The position numbers and the translations under genes are program-made. The notes below the pieces were generated by a model. That model worked only from the letters and a program-made list of their open reading frames with translations. It had not been told where the DNA came from and searched no databases. A stretch of DNA of 64,000 nucleotides, from positions 1-64,000 of the forward strand of contig CAZGPG010000008.1 in NCBI GenBank assembly GCA_964527735.1, read 5' to 3'. This DNA is from JBEBVQ01 sp964527735. Lineage in GTDB: Bacteria; Bacteroidota; Bacteroidia; Chitinophagales; Chitinophagaceae. This document shows, piece by piece, positions 62,538 to 64,000 of the stretch; the stretch's first letter is position 1, and each line of letters opens with the position of its first letter.

Positions 62538-62562
62538 CCACATATCTTAATTATACCGACTA

Positions 62563-64000
62563 CTAAAAGAAGGCTACCCCTACATTCCCGCCAAACCAGT
62601 ATTTCAGACCGGTAGTCCCCTGGTCTATGACCCCGTAAACCGGGATGGGGTGGCTGTAGCCTTCCCGTGGCGCATCAGGGCTGGAATGATACAATGAAAA
62701 AGAAGGCCCCGCGAATATAGAGATATATTTGCCGATTTTCAGGTTAAGGCTCGCGCTGGAACGATATAGCATGGCAAATGCGTTCGGGTTGCCGCGGTAG
62801 CAATATTGTGCTGTTATTTCGGGGGTAAAAGACCAGCGTCCCCGGATATGCAGATCGCTGCCAAGCCCGTATCCATAAGTAAGCAGCCGTTTGCCTGCTA
62901 CAGGATTGATACCGGCAAGCAATACATTGTACAACCTGTGCGTACCTGTCTTCAGGGATATATTCAGCGGCACAGACTCATTAGTGGAAACGGCCAGTTT
63001 ATAATACCCTTTCCGGATCAGGTTGAGCAGGCCGATATTGAATTTTTCAACAGAATCGGCAATATTGACCACACCGATCTGCACACCGTTTACCTTTCTG
63101 GCGATATTGAAAAGCGCTGACATCTGTACGCCTTTCACATCATCTGTACAAATATTGCCCACGCTGGTAAGCTGCATGCCGGTTACCTTTTTCCCGCTGA
63201 AATTTCCCAATCCCGAAAGCTGCATACCTCTTATACCCTGAGGGGCGCTGTTGACCGCCCCTGATAGCTGCATGCCTTCAACGCTGCCTGATGCATGATT
63301 AACGGCTCCGCTCGTCTGCATCCCCTGCAGATTGCCGGTTGTAAGGTTGAAAACACCTGCCAGCTGCAATCCCAGCACCGAATCGAGCGCATGATTGAAG
63401 ACGCCTGCCGTTTGTACACCGTTTGCCCTGCCGCCGGTCATGTTGAAGACGCCTGCAATCTGGAGGAACGACATATCCTGTTTCACAATGTTGAAGACGC
63501 CGCCGACCTCTACGCCCTGCAGTCCGGCGGTATATCCTCCGATAATGTTGAACGAAAATTTATTGACCACATATGCGCTCATCCTGCCGTGTGAACCTAA
63601 TCCCGGTGTAATGGATGTCTGATACGGCCGGTCCACGAAATACTTGCCGAGATTAAGGCTTTGCGCTCTTTGCCGGGAGGAGAGAAAGAGGCTGCTCAGC
63701 CAGCTTTTCTCAACCGGCGACACGACGATCGTATCGAGCAGGAAGCTTTTCGGTGTAATGCTGACCGTCAGTTCCTGGTCGTATCCCGGCTTCAGTATTA
63801 CCGAGGTATCGGAGTACCAGGCTTTGCGTATGCTGATGGCGGCCGTGGGATATTTATCCCTCAGCCGCAGCCTGAAGTAACCCTGATCGTTGGTGAGTGT
63901 GGATGCCAGTTGCTGTGTTTCATACACGCTGGCGTCGCGGATACGTTCCCCGGTTTTTTCGTCCAGCACATAGCCACTGAGGTACCATACCTGTCCGCCA
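62563..64000 (-). CDS. LA_2272-type repeat protein with carboxypeptidase-like N-terminus (runs off right edge)
   Basis: The minus-strand frame is open through the right edge; the visible 479 residues end at 62563. The visible N-terminal part (GGQVWYLSGYVLDEKTGERI, DASVYETQQLASTLTNDQGY) is a CarboxypepD_reg-like domain, so the true start and signal peptide lie outside. From about residue 165 of the visible part there are some eleven repeats of about 21 residues of the type GxQxAGVFNxA (GVQTAGVFNHALDSVLGLQL, GMQTSGAVNHASGSVEGMQL), as in the LA_2272 family and in the protein at 31344. The end looks beta-rich (ISIFAGPSFSLYHSSPDAPR). Function unknown. Confidence 0.8.
   Translation of the reverse strand, partial: GGQVWYLSGYVLDEKTGERIRDASVYETQQLASTLTNDQGYFRLRLRDKYPTAAISIRKAWYSDTSVILKPGYDQELTVSITPKSFLLDTIVVSPVEKSWLSSLFLSSRQRAQSLNLGKYFVDRPYQTSITPGLGSHGRMSAYVVNKFSFNIIGGYTAGLQGVEVGGVFNIVKQDMSFLQIAGVFNMTGGRANGVQTAGVFNHALDSVLGLQLAGVFNLTTGNLQGMQTSGAVNHASGSVEGMQLSGAVNSAPQGIRGMQLSGLGNFSGKKVTGMQLTSVGNICTDDVKGVQMSALFNIARKVNGVQIGVVNIADSVEKFNIGLLNLIRKGYYKLAVSTNESVPLNISLKTGTHRLYNVLLAGINPVAGKRLLTYGYGLGSDLHIRGRWSFTPEITAQYCYRGNPNAFAMLYRSSASLNLKIGKYISIFAGPSFSLYHSSPDAPREGYSHPIPVYGVIDQGTTGLKYWFGGNVGVAFF

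Overview
The window looks like chromosome from a member of the Bacteroidota, most likely the Chitinophagaceae. The reasons are: secreted proteins with type IX secretion system (T9SS) C-terminal sorting domains of both kinds (type A and the gliding-motility type B); promoters of the Bacteroidota form TTG/TTTG-N19-21-TAnnTTTG instead of -35/-10 boxes; a TonB-dependent receptor with an N-terminal carboxypeptidase-like domain; and HU-type, NarL-type and Rrf2-type regulators typical of that phylum. No rRNA, prophage, CRISPR array or intact insertion sequence was seen. One tRNA-like gene is present.

Layout. 1-1146: 5' part of a secreted gliding-motility-type protein (minus). 1370-3847: AsmA-like membrane protein. 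4047-14446: a two-component pair (minus) divergent from a plus-strand run of secreted proteins (one beta-propeller protein, two type-B sorted proteins, one small lipoprotein). 14586-22003: housekeeping genes on the minus strand (rimO, der, a flavin oxidoreductase, an RlpA-like protein, a DEAD-box helicase, an acyl-CoA dehydrogenase). 22095-26480: accessory stretch with a palindromic repeat cluster, a YefM/YoeB toxin-antitoxin pair with a recognisable operator, an ECF sigma factor with a small membrane partner, a broken response regulator, an HU-like protein, an XRE regulator and a HEPN-domain protein. 26614-38625: metabolic and envelope genes (hmgA, TonB receptor, rfbA, rfbB, accC, accB, efp, glyA). 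38743-40944: an unassigned secreted protein with a possible His/Cys caspase-like core. 41332-62032: three more two-component modules, each divergent from beta-propeller secreted protein genes, interrupted by a Glu/Leu/Phe/Val dehydrogenase, the tRNA-like gene and a sterol-desaturase-family protein. 62133-64000: Rrf2 regulator and an incomplete repeat protein.

The most striking organisation is a cassette present four times: a histidine kinase with an N-terminal signal peptide, extracytoplasmic TPR repeats, one membrane segment and a HisKA_3/HATPase core, plus a NarL-type response regulator, transcribed divergently from one or two secreted proteins that each carry exactly seven SBBP-type propeller repeats and a T9SS type A tail. 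Two decayed pieces of the same gene families (a response-regulator C-terminus at 24183-24380 and a type-B sorting domain at 53637-53783) suggest that the cassettes duplicate and decay. I infer, but cannot prove, that each kinase/regulator pair controls or monitors its own propeller protein.

Intergenic DNA is rich in structured repeats: a GTAGAGACG...CGTCTCTAC palindrome family (including a perfect 72-nt palindrome that overlaps a response-regulator stop codon), AT-rich inverted repeats built from AATTTGAAA-type words that mostly sit just after stop codons, and a GCCC-rich palindrome cluster.
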